Source of the DNA: Maniola hyperantus
Lineage: Eukaryota > Arthropoda > Insecta > Lepidoptera > Nymphalidae
Length of the DNA: 64,000 bases
Direction of reading: 5' to 3'
Assembly: GCF_902806685.2 (NCBI RefSeq)
Contig: NC_048561.1
Location: 4,711,157-4,775,156, forward strand
The notes below the pieces were generated by a model. The model saw nothing but the letters and a program-made list of their open reading frames with translations, did not search any database and was not told where the DNA came from. Numbering within the stretch: position 1 is the first letter of the stretch; every line of letters begins with the position of its first letter. The position numbers and the translations under genes are program-made. Of this stretch, positions 9,807 through 20,729 are shown one piece after another.

Positions 9807-11006
9807 ATGTCGTCACCACCCCTGCCAGTTAAAAGGAAGCGGGCCCTGTGGTCAGAAAATAGTTTGGCCTCGGCAATGGCTGCTGTGAAAAACGGTGAAC
9901 TTTCACAACGAGAAGCAGCGGCTCGTTATAATATACCTCGCAGAACTCTACGAAACCACCTGACATCCGGAAAATCTAAAAAAGAAATTGGGCGGGCCCC
10001 CATATTGTCAAAGGCGCACGAAAAAGATTTAGTGGAGAGAATTATAAAATTTTCCAAAATAGGCATGCCGCTTACACCCCAAGTCATTCGAACACAGGCC
10101 TACAAGTTCTGTGAGAAGCAGGGAATTGAAAACAATTTCAATAAAAAAACTGGCAGAGCGGGTAGGGACTGGTTCAACATGTTTATGAAACGGAACCCAA
10201 ATATTTCAATCCGCAAGGCTCAACTTATGAACCCGGCTAGAGCACAGAAACTGAATAAGTCCATAGTGCAGCATCACTTTCAAGAAATAAAGAAATTGTA
10301 CGATGAACTAGACATTCCCAATCACCCAGAAAGGTTATATAACATCGACGAAAAAGGCTGCAGGTTAACTATCCATCACCAGCAAAAAGTTTTAGCTGAA
10401 AAAGGCAATCGCAGGGTTCATATGGTAGCACATGAACATGCGGAAAATGTTACGATTGCTGTTTGTGTTAGTGCTGCAGGAAATAGCATTCCTCCGATGA
10501 TACTTTTTAAGGGTATACGACTTAAACAGGAATTCACAGACAACTTACCCCCTGGAACACTAGTGAAAATGGCACCTAAGGGTAGTATGACGAGCTCTTT
10601 GTTCATTAATTTTATAGAACATCTGGGAAAATACAAGTCCCCGGGAAAATGTTTGCTGATATTTGACGGTGCCTCGTGCCATCTAGATTATGATATAGTA
10701 GACGCAGCAGAAAAATATGATATAATATTGTATTGCTTGCCATCGAACACAACACATGAGTTGCAGCCGCTGGACAAATCAGTCAATAAATCATTTGAAA
10801 ATTTCTGGGATCAAGAAGTTGTGAAGTTCATGTACCACAACCCTACCAAAAAGATCAATAAAGCGCGTTTTAATCCAATATTTACCAAAGTTTGGGCAAA
10901 AAGCGTGACCCCAGAAAATATTATTAATGGCTTTCGAGCAACCGGATTGTTTCCCTTAGACCCTAACGCAATACCAGAAGATGCCTACCTGCCATCTATT
11001 AACTGA
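9807..11006 (+). CDS. pogo-type transposase (HTH-psq + DDE), 399 codons
   Basis: Cuts and rejoins the element. I start it at ATG 9807, six bases after a good splice acceptor (TTTCTTTGCAG, ending at 9800), which suggests a leader intron. Residues ~20-55 form a psq/CENP-B-type helix-turn-helix (S-Q-R-E-A-A-A-R-Y-N-I-P-R-R-T-L). A DDE_1 core follows: first D in Y-N-I-D-E-K-G, second in I-F-D-G-A-S-C-H, third in Q-P-L-D-K-S, with 35 residues between the second and third (DD35D). The reading stops at 11006, but the homologous acidic tail and PHD finger continue in other frames, so one or two frameshifts have accumulated. The catalytic region itself looks complete. Confidence 0.85.
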   Translation: MSSPPLPVKRKRALWSENSLASAMAAVKNGELSQREAAARYNIPRRTLRNHLTSGKSKKEIGRAPILSKAHEKDLVERIIKFSKIGMPLTPQVIRTQAYKFCEKQGIENNFNKKTGRAGRDWFNMFMKRNPNISIRKAQLMNPARAQKLNKSIVQHHFQEIKKLYDELDIPNHPERLYNIDEKGCRLTIHHQQKVLAEKGNRRVHMVAHEHAENVTIAVCVSAAGNSIPPMILFKGIRLKQEFTDNLPPGTLVKMAPKGSMTSSLFINFIEHLGKYKSPGKCLLIFDGASCHLDYDIVDAAEKYDIILYCLPSNTTHELQPLDKSVNKSFENFWDQEVVKFMYHNPTKKINKARFNPIFTKVWAKSVTPENIINGFRATGLFPLDPNAIPEDAYLPSIN

Positions 11007-12080
11007 AAACCAAGACCCCCAATTGCCCAGTTCAGCAACGCATATATTGACACCTCCTGATACCTTAGTGTACCGTCCTTTGGAAAACAATTCAGATACG
11101 GATCTTACTGATGCTGAAGACTCTGTAGCTATGATGGATTCTAGAATCGACGTTGCTTCTCCATCTTTACTGAATAGTTTTCGACAAGAAAACTTTACAG
11201 GAGAAGCTACCCCCAATATAACGTGCCCGGCAATAGCTGTTTCTGAGCAGATTCTTCAAAGACGTTTGGTAGATTATACTCCATCGCTTGATTCTGATTC
11301 AGAAAATGAAGAAACTATAGAACAAAAGTCTTATAAAGAGTTCGTCGTCGAGTTCCAGGGCCTTCTGGTATAAATAGAACCATTACACAAGTCTTATCTT
11401 CGGATTCAGAGTCATCTTTGGATTTTGAAAACTTTGTTTATCAACAAACTACACGAGGTATCAACATTTATGACCCTTTTAGTGACTCCGATGAAGAGAA
11501 TGATGATTTAATACGAAAAGGAGAAAAAATTCCAGAAAAAAGTTACAAGAAATTGGCGAGTGAAATTATAGAAATGCGTTCACCAATTTCGGCTGATGAT
11601 TCCCATGATGATGTTCCACTGATTGAGTTCAAAAATAAAATACCTTCCACGACAACTTTTAAGGAACTGATACCAACACCTAACTTTGCCGTTGTAAAGT
11701 CCCGTCCAAGACGCAAAGCCATGAATTATAAAGGACAGAGAATCGTCAAAGATTTATTTGAGAAGAAGCATGATAATAGTTATGAGAGGGGAAAAACTAA
11801 AGATGCGACAGTAAGAAAAAATAATAAAAAAATTATACTAAATAAGGAAAATAAAAAGTCGACTAGGAAGGAAAGTAAGAAAACCAAGACCCAAAATAAA
11901 ATAGGTAAAAACAAGAAAACTAAAACAGATATGAATGATAGATGGTTTTGTCATGGGTGCAAACTAGAAAGAGAAGAGGATATGAGAAGATGTAAAAATT
12001 GTGCTAAATGGTATCACGAAGAATGTGTAGGTTTAACCAAAGACGACGATGAAGCTTTTATTTGCCCCGATTGCATTTAA
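10981..12080 (+). pseudogene. C-terminal tail of the pogo-type protein with PHD finger (frameshifted)
   Basis: From about 10981 the coding signal moves to the +1 frame (to 11373). It then returns to the original frame near 11340 and runs to TAA at 12078-12080. The tail is rich in acidic serine clusters (S-D-S-D-E-E-N-D) and lysine, and ends in a PHD zinc finger (W-F-C-H-G-C, C-K-N-C-A-K-W-Y-H-E-E-C, F-I-C-P-D-C), a chromatin-reader domain with all Cys/His ligands present. Such transposase-PHD fusions are known in insect pogo/Tigger-like elements. The two frame changes argue for decay; sequencing error or splicing are alternatives. Confidence 0.75.
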
Positions 12081-12768
12081 CGACACGGTCAATATTTTAT
12101 TTAAGTAATTTTAAGATAATTTGGAGTATTTGTGATCTCTTAACAAGGCTGATTTAATAACAAGTTCCTAATTAAAACATGAGTATAAGTTCCAAATACC
12201 TAAATAAATTTGTGTGAAGAATATGTTACTCGTTATAAGTTTTGATTCTTTAAAAAGTCCTTAGGTTTAATAAGGCCCTCTAAGATTTTGTTAAAATGTA
12301 AAAAATGAGCGATTTTTTAAAATAATATTTTAAAAGTTGATATTTAAAGGGATGTGTCTAATAAAGGTTTAATTTTATTTTTAACCTACTGTTTTAGAGT
12401 TAAATAGAAGATTTCTTATTTCTTTAGTATAATAAGGCCCAAAACCAAATATTACCACTAATTAAGAATATCCTCCTGTTTTAAATATACGAAATATTGT
12501 TTTAGGTTTAAGTTGAAAGTTAAAAAGATTTAAAAGCAGTAATAACCATCAAAATGTTTATTTTTATTGCGGGCCTTAATATCTTGATAGTGTTTAATAA
12601 GGCCCAAAACAGTAGTTTTAAAAAAACTTGATTTCTCAATAATACCTTAATATTTATGTAATTATTTTGATACATCAACAAAGTGGAATAAATGTTAAGC
12701 CTATCTCGAATGAGTTTGTCATTTTATCATGATTATTTATATAAAAATATTTAATTTTAAATAAAAGT

Positions 12769-12794
12769 GGGCCTTATATGCCTCTCTTACCTTA
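12769..12794 (-). repeat. Right terminal inverted repeat of the pogo-type element with TA
   Basis: Reverse complement of the left end with a few mismatches; begins with GGGCCTT and ends in the TA duplication. Confidence 0.75.
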
Positions 12795-13458
12795 ATCGAT
12801 TAAAAACATATTATATGTAACTCACCGATATAAGTTTATACATATAATTCAAAGCAATAAACCATATTAATTACTTGACTTTTAATACCCAGTAATAAGC
12901 TCTAATTTGTCAATACATAATACATATTAAGTACTTTGAATTGTAATAATAATAATCTCTGTGTTTTTTACTCAATAAATGGTTACGACTTGCGCGCGCC
13001 TCGAACTGAATAAAACTGGCCCGCCCCAGATCATTTTACATTCGGTTAGGTTAGGCCGTTAGGATGTGGTTAGGATCACGCCGTCTGCCGTCGCGTGCAC
13101 ACGTACTGTGCACCGGTGTTCGGGATCCGCGCGAAGTTGTCTGGGACACAGAGGCTGCCTACCTCGGACACACAACTGAGTCCAACGGAGGCTTCGGACA
13201 ACACGTTAGCTCGGTCTGGTTTCCCGTTGTGCCACAAGCGGCAAGCCCCGGGGACCGGACCGGGCCGGCGGGGGTGCCGACGTGCCGTCGCCTCTGCTCG
13301 GGACACACCAAGGCAGGTCCGCCGCTCTCGTGCTCCCCCGCGTTGAACAAGCGCTCGAGCCGCGTGCTCTCGACGCGCCGCGACCCGCGCGATGCCGCCG
13401 CCGCGCCCTTGCCGCAGCGCCGCGCGACGCGTCCGCGACCCATTCGCCGGCGGGTGTT

Positions 13459-15097
13459 TATAATAATAATAATAGTTTTTTATTTTCAGGCATAAAACAA
13501 CCCATATACACATTTACAAATTACAATAAAATAAAATTAACACTATAAAACATACACATACCTTACGACTAACTGAAATGGTTAAAAAACTCATTTCAGA
13601 TGTCACAGGTCACAGGTATTACTTTTTGTTCTTATCCTGGTGTACAGATAAAACTAAAACTAAAAATAGGGCTGGGCATCCCTTCACAAACGACCTTGAG
13701 TATTGCATTGTTAGAGCTCCGAAGTCTTTCCCAAAAGGATGCTACGCGAGTTCTTACAATACAATAGAAGTCGGGCACCCCCGCTTCGGCAAACATAGAA
13801 GAAGCACTGCAATACCTCGGCAATCCCATGAGTATTCGGAATGCGTCGTTATATTGAACTCGTATTGCAGTGAACGACTTTTTAAGAAAGTTTGTCCATA
13901 ACTGGCACGTATAAAAGCATTGGCAGTAGGCGTTTAATAAGGTTATTTTAACGGCCTTACTGCATTTGCTAAATCTACGCGCCAGCATATTGCAACGAAT
14001 CGAGAGTGCCCTCCTTTCCCTCTCAATGTCGCTGTCATCTTTTAGATGCTCTGTCAGGATGTGTCCTAGGTATTTGAATATCTGTACAACCCGAACTGCT
14101 TTACCATTTAAAATAACTTCTGGGATTCTTTCCGGACCTTTTCCTGCCTTGAATACAAGCATCTCAGTTTTGTTAACATTATATTTCAGCCCATGAGCAT
14201 TAGCATAATGCTCACAAACCGAGAGCAACTTTCTGAGGCCTTTAATAGAAGGGCTGAGAATCACCATATCATCCGCATAACTCAAACTATTTACACATAC
14301 ACCATTGATGTGGCATCCGATCTTGGTGTCTCTCAGCTCCTCTATTAGGTTATTTACATAGATATTAAAAAGATCCGGGGAGGTAATCCCACCCTGGCGA
14401 ACACCGCAGTCTAATTTGTATGAATTAGAAGTCGCTTCGCCCCATTTCACAGTATTTGTTTGGTTTCCGTACCAGTACCTCAACAGACCTATAACTTCTT
14501 TTGGGACCTGAGACCGGTACAGTTTCTCCCAGAGAATATCATAATTAACTAGATCGAAAGCCCGGCTCAGGTCGAGAAAACACGCATATACAGATGTGTC
14601 ACGCCCTGTATAATACTGTATAGTGTGCTTCAGACCAACTATAGCTGAGTCTGTCGAGAGACCAGGTCTGAAACCAAACTGTGCGTCGTCGATTACCACA
14701 TTCCTAAGCAGTTCGGGTTGCACAAGACGTTCCAAAATTTTACCTATTACTGTACCCAGGGAAATAGGACGATAGTTAGCAGGCGATCCCAAGTCCCCAG
14801 TTTTATTTTTTGCGATCGGGACAGCTATTGTTTTCATTAACTTATGGGGAAGATACGAATATCTTATACACAAGTTATATAAACCACATAGTTTCTTGTG
14901 TAGCAATAAACCACCATATAAAATATGCTCAATGCTTAGTTCATCATAACCAGGACTTTTCCCTCTTTTCATTTTGACTACAATTTTTGTTATGTCTTCA
15001 GTCGTAAATTGTATTACCTTGCTTAAGTTGGGTAATGCATTGACATAATTGTTGCCTTTTAAAAGGTCCACAAACTGGTTTGGCGTCAGCTTATAGA
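13459..15097 (-). mobile_element. 5'-truncated CR1/L2-like LINE inserted in family A copy 1
   Basis: The minus-strand LINE ends at a TTA/TAA microsatellite tail (13459-13472), as LINEs of the CR1/L2 group often do. It runs to about 15097, where the coding frame stops matching. The flanking family A leader continues on the other side of the block (gtgttt at 13451, accctggacgc at 15333), showing this is an insertion. Confidence 0.7.
13632..15094 (-). pseudogene. Reverse transcriptase of CR1/L2-like LINE, 5'-truncated
   Basis: A frame of about 480 codons covers RT blocks in order: K-S-P-G-Y-D-E-L, A-N-Y-R-P-I-S-L, D-A-Q-F-G-F-R-P-G-L-S-T, F-L-D-L-S-R-A-F-D, G-V-R-Q-G-G and the catalytic S-Y-A-D-D-M-V-I-L, then K-Y-L-G-H-I-L. 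The RT is uninterrupted, but the endonuclease upstream is missing, so the copy is dead on arrival by 5' truncation. A TAG just beyond 15094 on the minus strand and loss of homology mark the truncation. Clade assignment (CR1/L2 group rather than Jockey) is by motif impression and tail type. Confidence 0.75.
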
Positions 15098-15333
15098 TTG
15101 CACGGTGCGCGGTGCGAAGTCGTTACACGTAAATTGCGGGTAACACTTCGTTCATTACCTACCGATCTACTTTTTATTTCACACCCTGATTGCATCGATT
15201 TCTAGCTTAGTTTAGATCATAAGAGGAATGTGCAACATTCACACAAACTTTAGAGAGTTTTTGGATGTAAAGCGGATAAATGTACATTTATTATTTTGGT
15301 CAAAATAAAGAGAAAAAAAAAAAAAAAAAACAC
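15098..15333. repeat. Unclassified short insert ending in a poly(A) run
   Basis: Sits between the minus-strand LINE and the resumed family A sequence. It ends in an AATAAA-type signal (15304) and about 18 A residues (15313-15330) on the plus strand, so it may be the tail of another retroposed fragment in the opposite orientation. Confidence 0.45.
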
Positions 15334-15504
15334 CCTGGACGCTATTATAGCGTCCGGCCAGGCGAACCTAGCCGCCCGCACGGCGCCGCTAGCGCTGCCA
15401 CCTGCCATCCAGGAGGCAGGACCATCGAGTGGCGCAGGAGAAGAACAGTTCGCAGCGAGTCTTTTCAACACCCTGATGTCTCAGCGTCGAGTGGACAACC
15501 AGTA
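15334..15504 (+). pseudogene. ORF1 N-terminal remnant of Jockey family A
   Basis: The frame encodes L-D-A-I-I-A-S-G-Q-A-N-L-A-A-R, matching the ORF1 start of the copy at 35131-35390 (L-D-A-S-I-A-S-G-Q). It ends at a stop where the sequence jumps directly into the endonuclease, so most of ORF1 is deleted. Confidence 0.6.
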
Positions 15505-18000
15505 GACAGGTTGAAGTTCCCTGGATACCACGTCTACCGGGAGGACCACTCCTCACCGATCGGAACTGCTTATCGGGGTTTAGCAGTTTTGGTCCGTCGG
15601 AATGTCATCCACCAAGTGCTGCCAGTACCAGTTGCAGACGACGTCCGCCCTGGGCGTGGAAGTCTGCATCGAGCGCCAACCCACCCGAGCGTTCGCGTTC
15701 TACAAGCCTCCGACGAATCGACTTGCAGTGGCTGATGTCCGCACCTTGCTGGACTCGCCGCTGCCCACGATTATCGCCGGAGACTTCAACGCGAAACACA
15801 CGGCGTGGAACTCCAATATCGTGTGTCCGGATGGCAGACGCCTCCTGGACGACGCAGACCGCAACTTATACGAAGTCCTGGGACCGGAGGTCCCTACACA
15901 CTATCCGTACTGCGCGGCGCTCACGCCTGACGTCATCGACATAGCTGTCGTTCGCGGCCTAGCCGCCACGCCGACGTTAGACGTGCTGGATGACCACCTC
16001 ATTTCCGACCACCAAACAGTCCTCTTGACGCTGAAGACAACGCCGATGACCTGCTCGCTACCTCCTCCGAAGCATCGCCAGGACTTGCGAATCTTCGCCG
16101 AACACATGGCCGAACATTCGCCGTCCTTTAGAGTGGAGAGCCCTGCAGATGTCGACCGACTCGCATCGGACCTCAGCGCGACTATGTCCACCGCGCTTAG
16201 AGAGTCCAGACTCGACACTGCAAGCACGCGCAAACCGCGCCAGCTCCCAGCCTACATCCGTGCGATGCAGGAAGAGCAGCGGAAGCTGCGCCGGACATGG
16301 CAAAACCAGCGGTGCCCGATCATGAAGACGCGGCTCAACGCTCTGGCCGCCAAAATCTCGGAAGCGTTGCAAACGCTCGCTGACGAGTCTTGGCACACGG
16401 CCATCGAGCGAGCCGGCGATGACTGGCCCGGCATCCACCGCCTTTGCCGCCGACTCTCTGGAAAGCCCCCTCCTGGCCGGTGACGGAACCCCACGTTACC
16501 GTGCCGAGGACCGAGCGGAGATCTTCGCGGACTTCCTGGAGACGCAGTTCACTCCGAATCCGACCACTGATGTGCAGCACGTTGAGACCATCGAGCGACA
16601 CCTCGAAACGTATTTCGAGCCGCCGATAGCGCCGACCGAAGACCCCGTCGTGTTCTCCCCCGAACAAGTGCGGAGGATGATTCGACGCACCAAACTCCGA
16701 AAAGCGCCTGGCCCCCATCGAGTCACCAACGAAGCCCTGCGTCACTTACCCCCGCGAGCAATCGCGACGTTGACGCGACTCTTCAACGGAATCCTCCGCA
16801 CGGGACACTTCCCTGCTTCGTGGAAACTCGGAAGAGTCATCATGATCCCGAAGTAGGGAAAGAACATTATGCAGCCTGGGAGTTACCGGCCCATCACGCT
16901 GCTGTCGACTACCTCGAAAGTCTTCAAGAAGTTGCTGCTGCTGCACATCACGCCCCACCTTCAGCCACGCGACGAACAGTTCGGTTTCCGTGCCGAACAT
17001 TCGACCACGCTCCAGATCTCGAGAGTACTGCACCACCTCGCTGCCGCCTTCAACAAACGAGAGCACTCCATCGCAGTATTCCTCGACATGGAGAAGGCAT
17101 TCGATCGCATCTGGCACACCGGGCTCGTCTACAAGCTGTCCACGTCTACTACTCCTCGTCGAGTAGTCAAGACTGTGGCCACCTTTTTGGAAGACAGACG
17201 CTTACAAGTGGCGGTTGAAGACGCTCTGTCCACGGAACGACCCATCCGAGCCGGTGTGCCCCAGGGAAGCTGCCTGTCACCCGTGTGCTACTCCTGGTAC
17301 ACGGACGACATCCCAGTTGCCGGCAGCGCCATGCTGGCGCTGTACGCCGACGACGCTGCATTTGTCACAACCTCGCTTAAGGGCCCGCACGCAGCGATTA
17401 AAATGCAGCGCGCACTGGATGCACTTCCCACTTGGCTGAAGGACTGGAGACTCAAGGTCAACGTGGCGAAAACCCAGGCGATATCCATCGGGCGGACCTT
17501 TCCGCCGCCGCCGGTATCGCTCATGGGAGAGGCCATCGAATGGTCATCCACGGCGAAATACCTGGGGGTGACCATCGACAAGAAGCTCAGAATGCGGCCC
17601 CACGTCAGGAATGTGGTCGCGCAGACGCGCACCGCACGGTCACTCCTACGCCCCGTGCTGGCGTCTCAACTGCATCTCCGTACGAGGCTGTACGTCTATA
17701 AGATGCACGCGACTTACCTACGCCGCCCCAGCCTGGTACGCACTGGCGTGCGAAACAGACAGGAAGTCGCTGCGAGCGCAGCAGTCGCTAGCGCTCCGCA
17801 CCATCGCCGGAGCGCCGCGCTTCGTGCGGAATGTAGTCATCTCCAGAGACTCCAGAGACTAGGCATGGAGAGCCTAGACGACCACATTCGCCGCCTGAGC
17901 TCCTCTATGTTCGCGCGCGCGGATGGAGCGCGAGCCCAGCACTTGCAGGGCATCGCGCCATACCATCGGCGCCCACCGGACATGAGAGGCCTGCCACCTT
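15505..18000 (+). pseudogene. ORF2 (endonuclease-reverse transcriptase) of Jockey family A copy 1
   Basis: From 15505 the endonuclease reads L-K-F-P-G-Y-H-V-Y-R-E-D, then in another frame from 15602 I-I-A-G-D-F-N-A-K-H-T-A-W and L-I-S-D-H-Q-T-V. The RT follows in a third frame (from ~16450): K-A-P-G-P-H-R-V-T, S-Y-R-P-I-T-L-L-S, E-Q-F-G-F-R, F-L-D-M-E-K-A-F-D, G-V-P-Q-G-S-C-L-S-P and the catalytic L-Y-A-D-D-A-A-F. Defects are frameshifts near 15600 and 16460, an in-frame TAG at 16854-16856 and a shifted segment at about 17705-17855. The APE-type endonuclease nicks target DNA and the RT copies element RNA there (target-primed reverse transcription); this copy cannot make either intact. Confidence 0.85.
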
Positions 18001-18001
18001 G

Positions 18002-18332
18002 TGTTAAATATCATAAATAAATGCAGGTATCTATTATAGAAATAATGTATACAGTTGTAGGTAGGTTCTAAATATTGACTTGACAGTGTGATTTTATCTG
18101 TATTTTTGTGAATATAGGAATGAATTAGTGTGAATGTAGGTACGGGAATGAAGGTTTACTACATTCACACCGTACATTTCAGTAATAGTTAGTCTTACGA
18201 CACACCGATTTATTCCTATACCAACATCCAAAGTGGTAACAGTGATTAATAAAACTATGAGAAATTCATCGTTATTCTTTCTGAAGATAGAATCCTACCT
18301 CAATATTCAAGAATCTCCTCGGCAATCTATTA
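18002..18332. repeat. Possible solo LTR (331 bp) in the family A 3' region
   Basis: Comparison with 34510-34550 shows that 331 bp interrupt the family A tail. The insert starts TGTTAAATAT, contains AATAAA, and is flanked by CTTG on both sides (17998-18001 and 18333-18336), consistent with a 4-bp target duplication. It ends in TTA rather than CA, so LTR identity is uncertain. Confidence 0.4.
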
Positions 18333-18657
18333 CTTGCCACCTGATCGACCTATCGCTTCCTGGGCTGGCTGACGGGCGCCCGCCGGGCTACATCTGGCGG
18401 GCTCGACCTCGCTGAGCGGCGGGTGGAAAGCCCACGGACATACCACGTCGCGCTGCAGAAACCGATCGCCCGCGATCACACGCGGGCTTGATCGAACCGC
18501 AGCGCGCCCACCGGACTGACACCTCTGACCAGTGGTCACACCCCGTGACCCGCCTGTAGTTGCAGGCGGCGTTGCCACCACTGAAGGGGGCCATCGCCCC
18601 GAACAGTTACCCCGGGACCCGCGAGGGTCCGCGTGGACGACCCGACTGTATTTTACA

Positions 18658-19856
18658 TTGATGATAAAACTAACAGTTCAGCACACTGCACTGAGAAGAG
18701 TTCAATATCACTTAAAATTGGTTAAGCTGGTATGGTTTGAGCTATTAAACTAACCTAATTTCTTTATAAGCATGTCAAGCCAATGTTTTTTATCTTATGG
18801 CAGGAAATCTTTGAAGCGTCGGTGGTGGACTATGGTGAGACTGTCGTTTAACCCACTTTGTACACAGTGGGTACTTTATAAAACCAATAGCCCGAGTGGT
18901 TTTCCTATAAATGCCAATAAATAAATAAAAAGTAAGTAGAGGATATGTACATTTTTGTAATTTGTAAATAGTTATGAATATAGGAAGTTATTCTATGGTA
19001 GTGTGGTTTGATTGAACATTAAACTTGTTACTTCCTTTTCTTAAGGATAATAGCACTACTTTTAGATCTGTTAAGTTAACATCAGAGATTTGTGTACATC
19101 CAAATAAGCATTGTTTTAATTGGTATTCCTAATATTATGCCTAAAAGTTTGTGTTTGTTACTCAATCACACAGAAAGAGTACTTAAAGCAAAATTATTTT
19201 TTGAAGAAACTTATTTTTTGTTATAGCAGCAATAGAAATAAGTACAAAATTTCAACTTTAACCTGTTACGTTTCAGGAGACAGACAGATGGAGAGCTGAG
19301 ACTGTAATAGGGTCCCATTGGTACCCTACAGAACCCTAGTAGTAGTAGTAGATATAAGGATGGGTTTGCACAAGGTGGTTTTAGGTAATAGGTACTTAAA
19401 GAAATATATTTTAATGCAAATATGTATTTATTATTCCATCCCTTTTTCCCTTTTATTGTCGGGCAACAGTTAGCAGTCTGGTTTGATCCATAGATATGTG
19501 AGATTTCTTTATTTGTTACATTTTCTAGTCTGTCCTTTGGTTGTTCCATTGGAATTCTGAAATATACAATTTATACATTAATGATTTTCAATAATAATAA
19601 ATTAAGAGTTAAGAGGATATACTGAAATGGTCTATTAAGTATAATAGGCTAACATATTTACTCTTACAAAACACTTATGATGAACCATTATAATTTGTAA
19701 AGTGTTATTGTGTTTGTGTATCATTATGTATTTAACTATGATATAGGTGTGTATTTTAATTTAAGAATTGTTTTGTTAAATTAGACTCCTGCCTATTTTG
19801 TTCAAATAAATGATTTTATTATAATGAGTCATTGTGTTATTTTATATTTCCAATAA
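18658..19856. other. Intergenic sequence with a dispersed repeat scrap
   Basis: No gene is recognised. 19270-19345 contains a piece of a common lepidopteran repeat (acagacagatgg ... ggtaccctacagaaccct). A phrase at 19366-19392 (tgcacaaggtggttttaggtaat) recurs at 20222-20246, hinting at a local duplication. The 112-codon minus frame at 19211-19549 has no recognisable domain. Confidence 0.4.
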
Positions 19857-20072
19857 TCCATACTAATATTATAAATGCGAAAGTGTGTCTGCCTGTCTGT
19901 CTGCTAGCTTTTCACAGCCCAATAGTCTAACCGATTTAGATGAAATTTAGTACCTACAGAGTTAGCTTACATCCCGAGGATGGACACCGGCTACTTTTTA
20001 TTCTGGAAAATCAAATAGTTCTCACAGGATTTTCAAAACCTAAATCCACACAGATGAAGTCGCGGGCAATAG
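19857..20072 (+). mobile_element. Helitron-like non-autonomous repeat (Lep1-like)
   Basis: Begins T-C-C-A-T-A-C-T-A-A-T-A-T-T-A-T-A-A-A-T and ends in a G-T-C-G-C-G-G-G-C block followed by ATAG, close to the TC...CTAG ends of Helitrons. A (GTCT)n stretch follows the start. The same repeat occurs at 20814, 21824, 24409, 42783 and 52583. Confidence 0.6.
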
Positions 20073-20266
20073 TCATCCCATGACCTTGACTTGTATCTCA
20101 CTGGTAACTACCATCTGCCAAGAGTCTTATAGATGTGAGGACGTAGAATAAATAGATAATAGCCGCATGTAGGACCTATTTGTAGGTACCTACTACCTAC
20201 CTAAGTAGGTACCTATTCGTTTGCACAAGATGGTTTTAGGTAATAGGTAAGTACTTAGGTACTTAC

Positions 20267-20428
20267 TTTTATGAATCCATCCATCGAATTAATCGGCTTT
20301 AGTGCTTCATTAAGCTGCTCGCACAAGTACAGCACATAATATTTGTCCATCCGAAACAAGTGTCGGAACTCAGCGTCGGGAAATTCAAAGGGATTACTTC
20401 CATCACTAATTACGTGCTCATGTTATTT
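20267..20428 (-). pseudogene. Harbinger transposase N-terminal exon, inverted
   Basis: The minus strand encodes N-P-F-E-F-P-D-A-E-F-R-H-L-F-R-M, the characteristic start of PIF/Harbinger transposases, ending at a consensus donor (AAA|GTAAGT, plus positions 20261-20266). No in-frame ATG is present (a TAA precedes). The rest of the transposase is on the plus strand from 20730, so this exon is either inverted relative to its own gene or comes from a second copy. Confidence 0.65.
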
Positions 20429-20729
20429 TCGTTCTAAATTCTCTATTTCAAACTAATAAAAAAAGCGCGAGACATGTTTTTTGATCTTTTAATAATTGAG
20501 TTAAAGTTCTATGAGCATTATACCCACCTCAAATCTCGAGGATAAAATTATCCCTCTCAAATGTCAAAAAAGGACAGTTTATCTTCTTTTATTTGGCCCC
20601 ATGCTATAGACGGTGGATAAATAGTCCCCCGAGTCCCCGTGAAATGTCAAACGGGGATAAACTTCTCCTCTCCCCTGTTGCGGTGCTCTGAGGGGTGGAG
20701 AAGTTAATGTTATCTCCTGTGCCGTGCAG

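Larger units (their letters stand above)
8986..12792 (+). mobile_element. pogo-type DNA transposon, 3807 bp, TA target duplication
   Basis: The left end (8986: A-G-G-T-A-G-T-T-C-A-G-G-C-A-T-A-G-A-A-G) and the reverse complement of the right end (A-G-G-T-A-A-G-A-G-A-G-G-C-A-T-A-T-A-A-G) match in most positions, and TA flanks both sides (8984-8985 and 12793-12794). Nine copies of AAGGCCC (either orientation) lie near the ends: 9003, 9020, 9371, 9396, 12272, 12434, 12571, 12599 and 12769. The element carries a pogo-type transposase with a C-terminal PHD finger. A piece of a Helitron-like repeat lies at about 9481-9570. TA duplication and terminal inverted repeats of this kind are the family hallmark. 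Confidence 0.85.
13050..18657 (+). mobile_element. Jockey-clade LINE, family A copy 1, with nested insertions
   Basis: The G+C-rich 5' leader (13050-13456), ORF1 start, endonuclease, reverse transcriptase and 3' untranslated region (to about 18657) are all recognisable by comparison with copies at 33766-34831 and 34832-35420. Two insertions split it: a block at 13457-15333 (minus-strand LINE plus another tailed fragment) and 18002-18332 (possible solo LTR). Most of ORF1 and the start of the endonuclease are deleted. The leader begins within a patch containing four TTAGG motifs (13045-13077). Confidence 0.75.

Noticed and set aside
13064..13548. Several overlapping ORFs on both strands
   Set aside because: All lie in the G+C-rich leader of Jockey family A, where stops are rare by composition; the leader also exists at 34832-35130 without conserved frames.
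16058..17632. Long minus-strand ORFs opposite the Jockey RT
   Set aside because: They mirror the conserved plus-strand RT codons and have no recognisable motifs.
20184..20214. 11-bp inverted repeat AGGTACCTACT / AGTAGGTACCT
   Set aside because: It lies in a stretch of low-complexity TAGGTACC words, where such repeats arise by chance.
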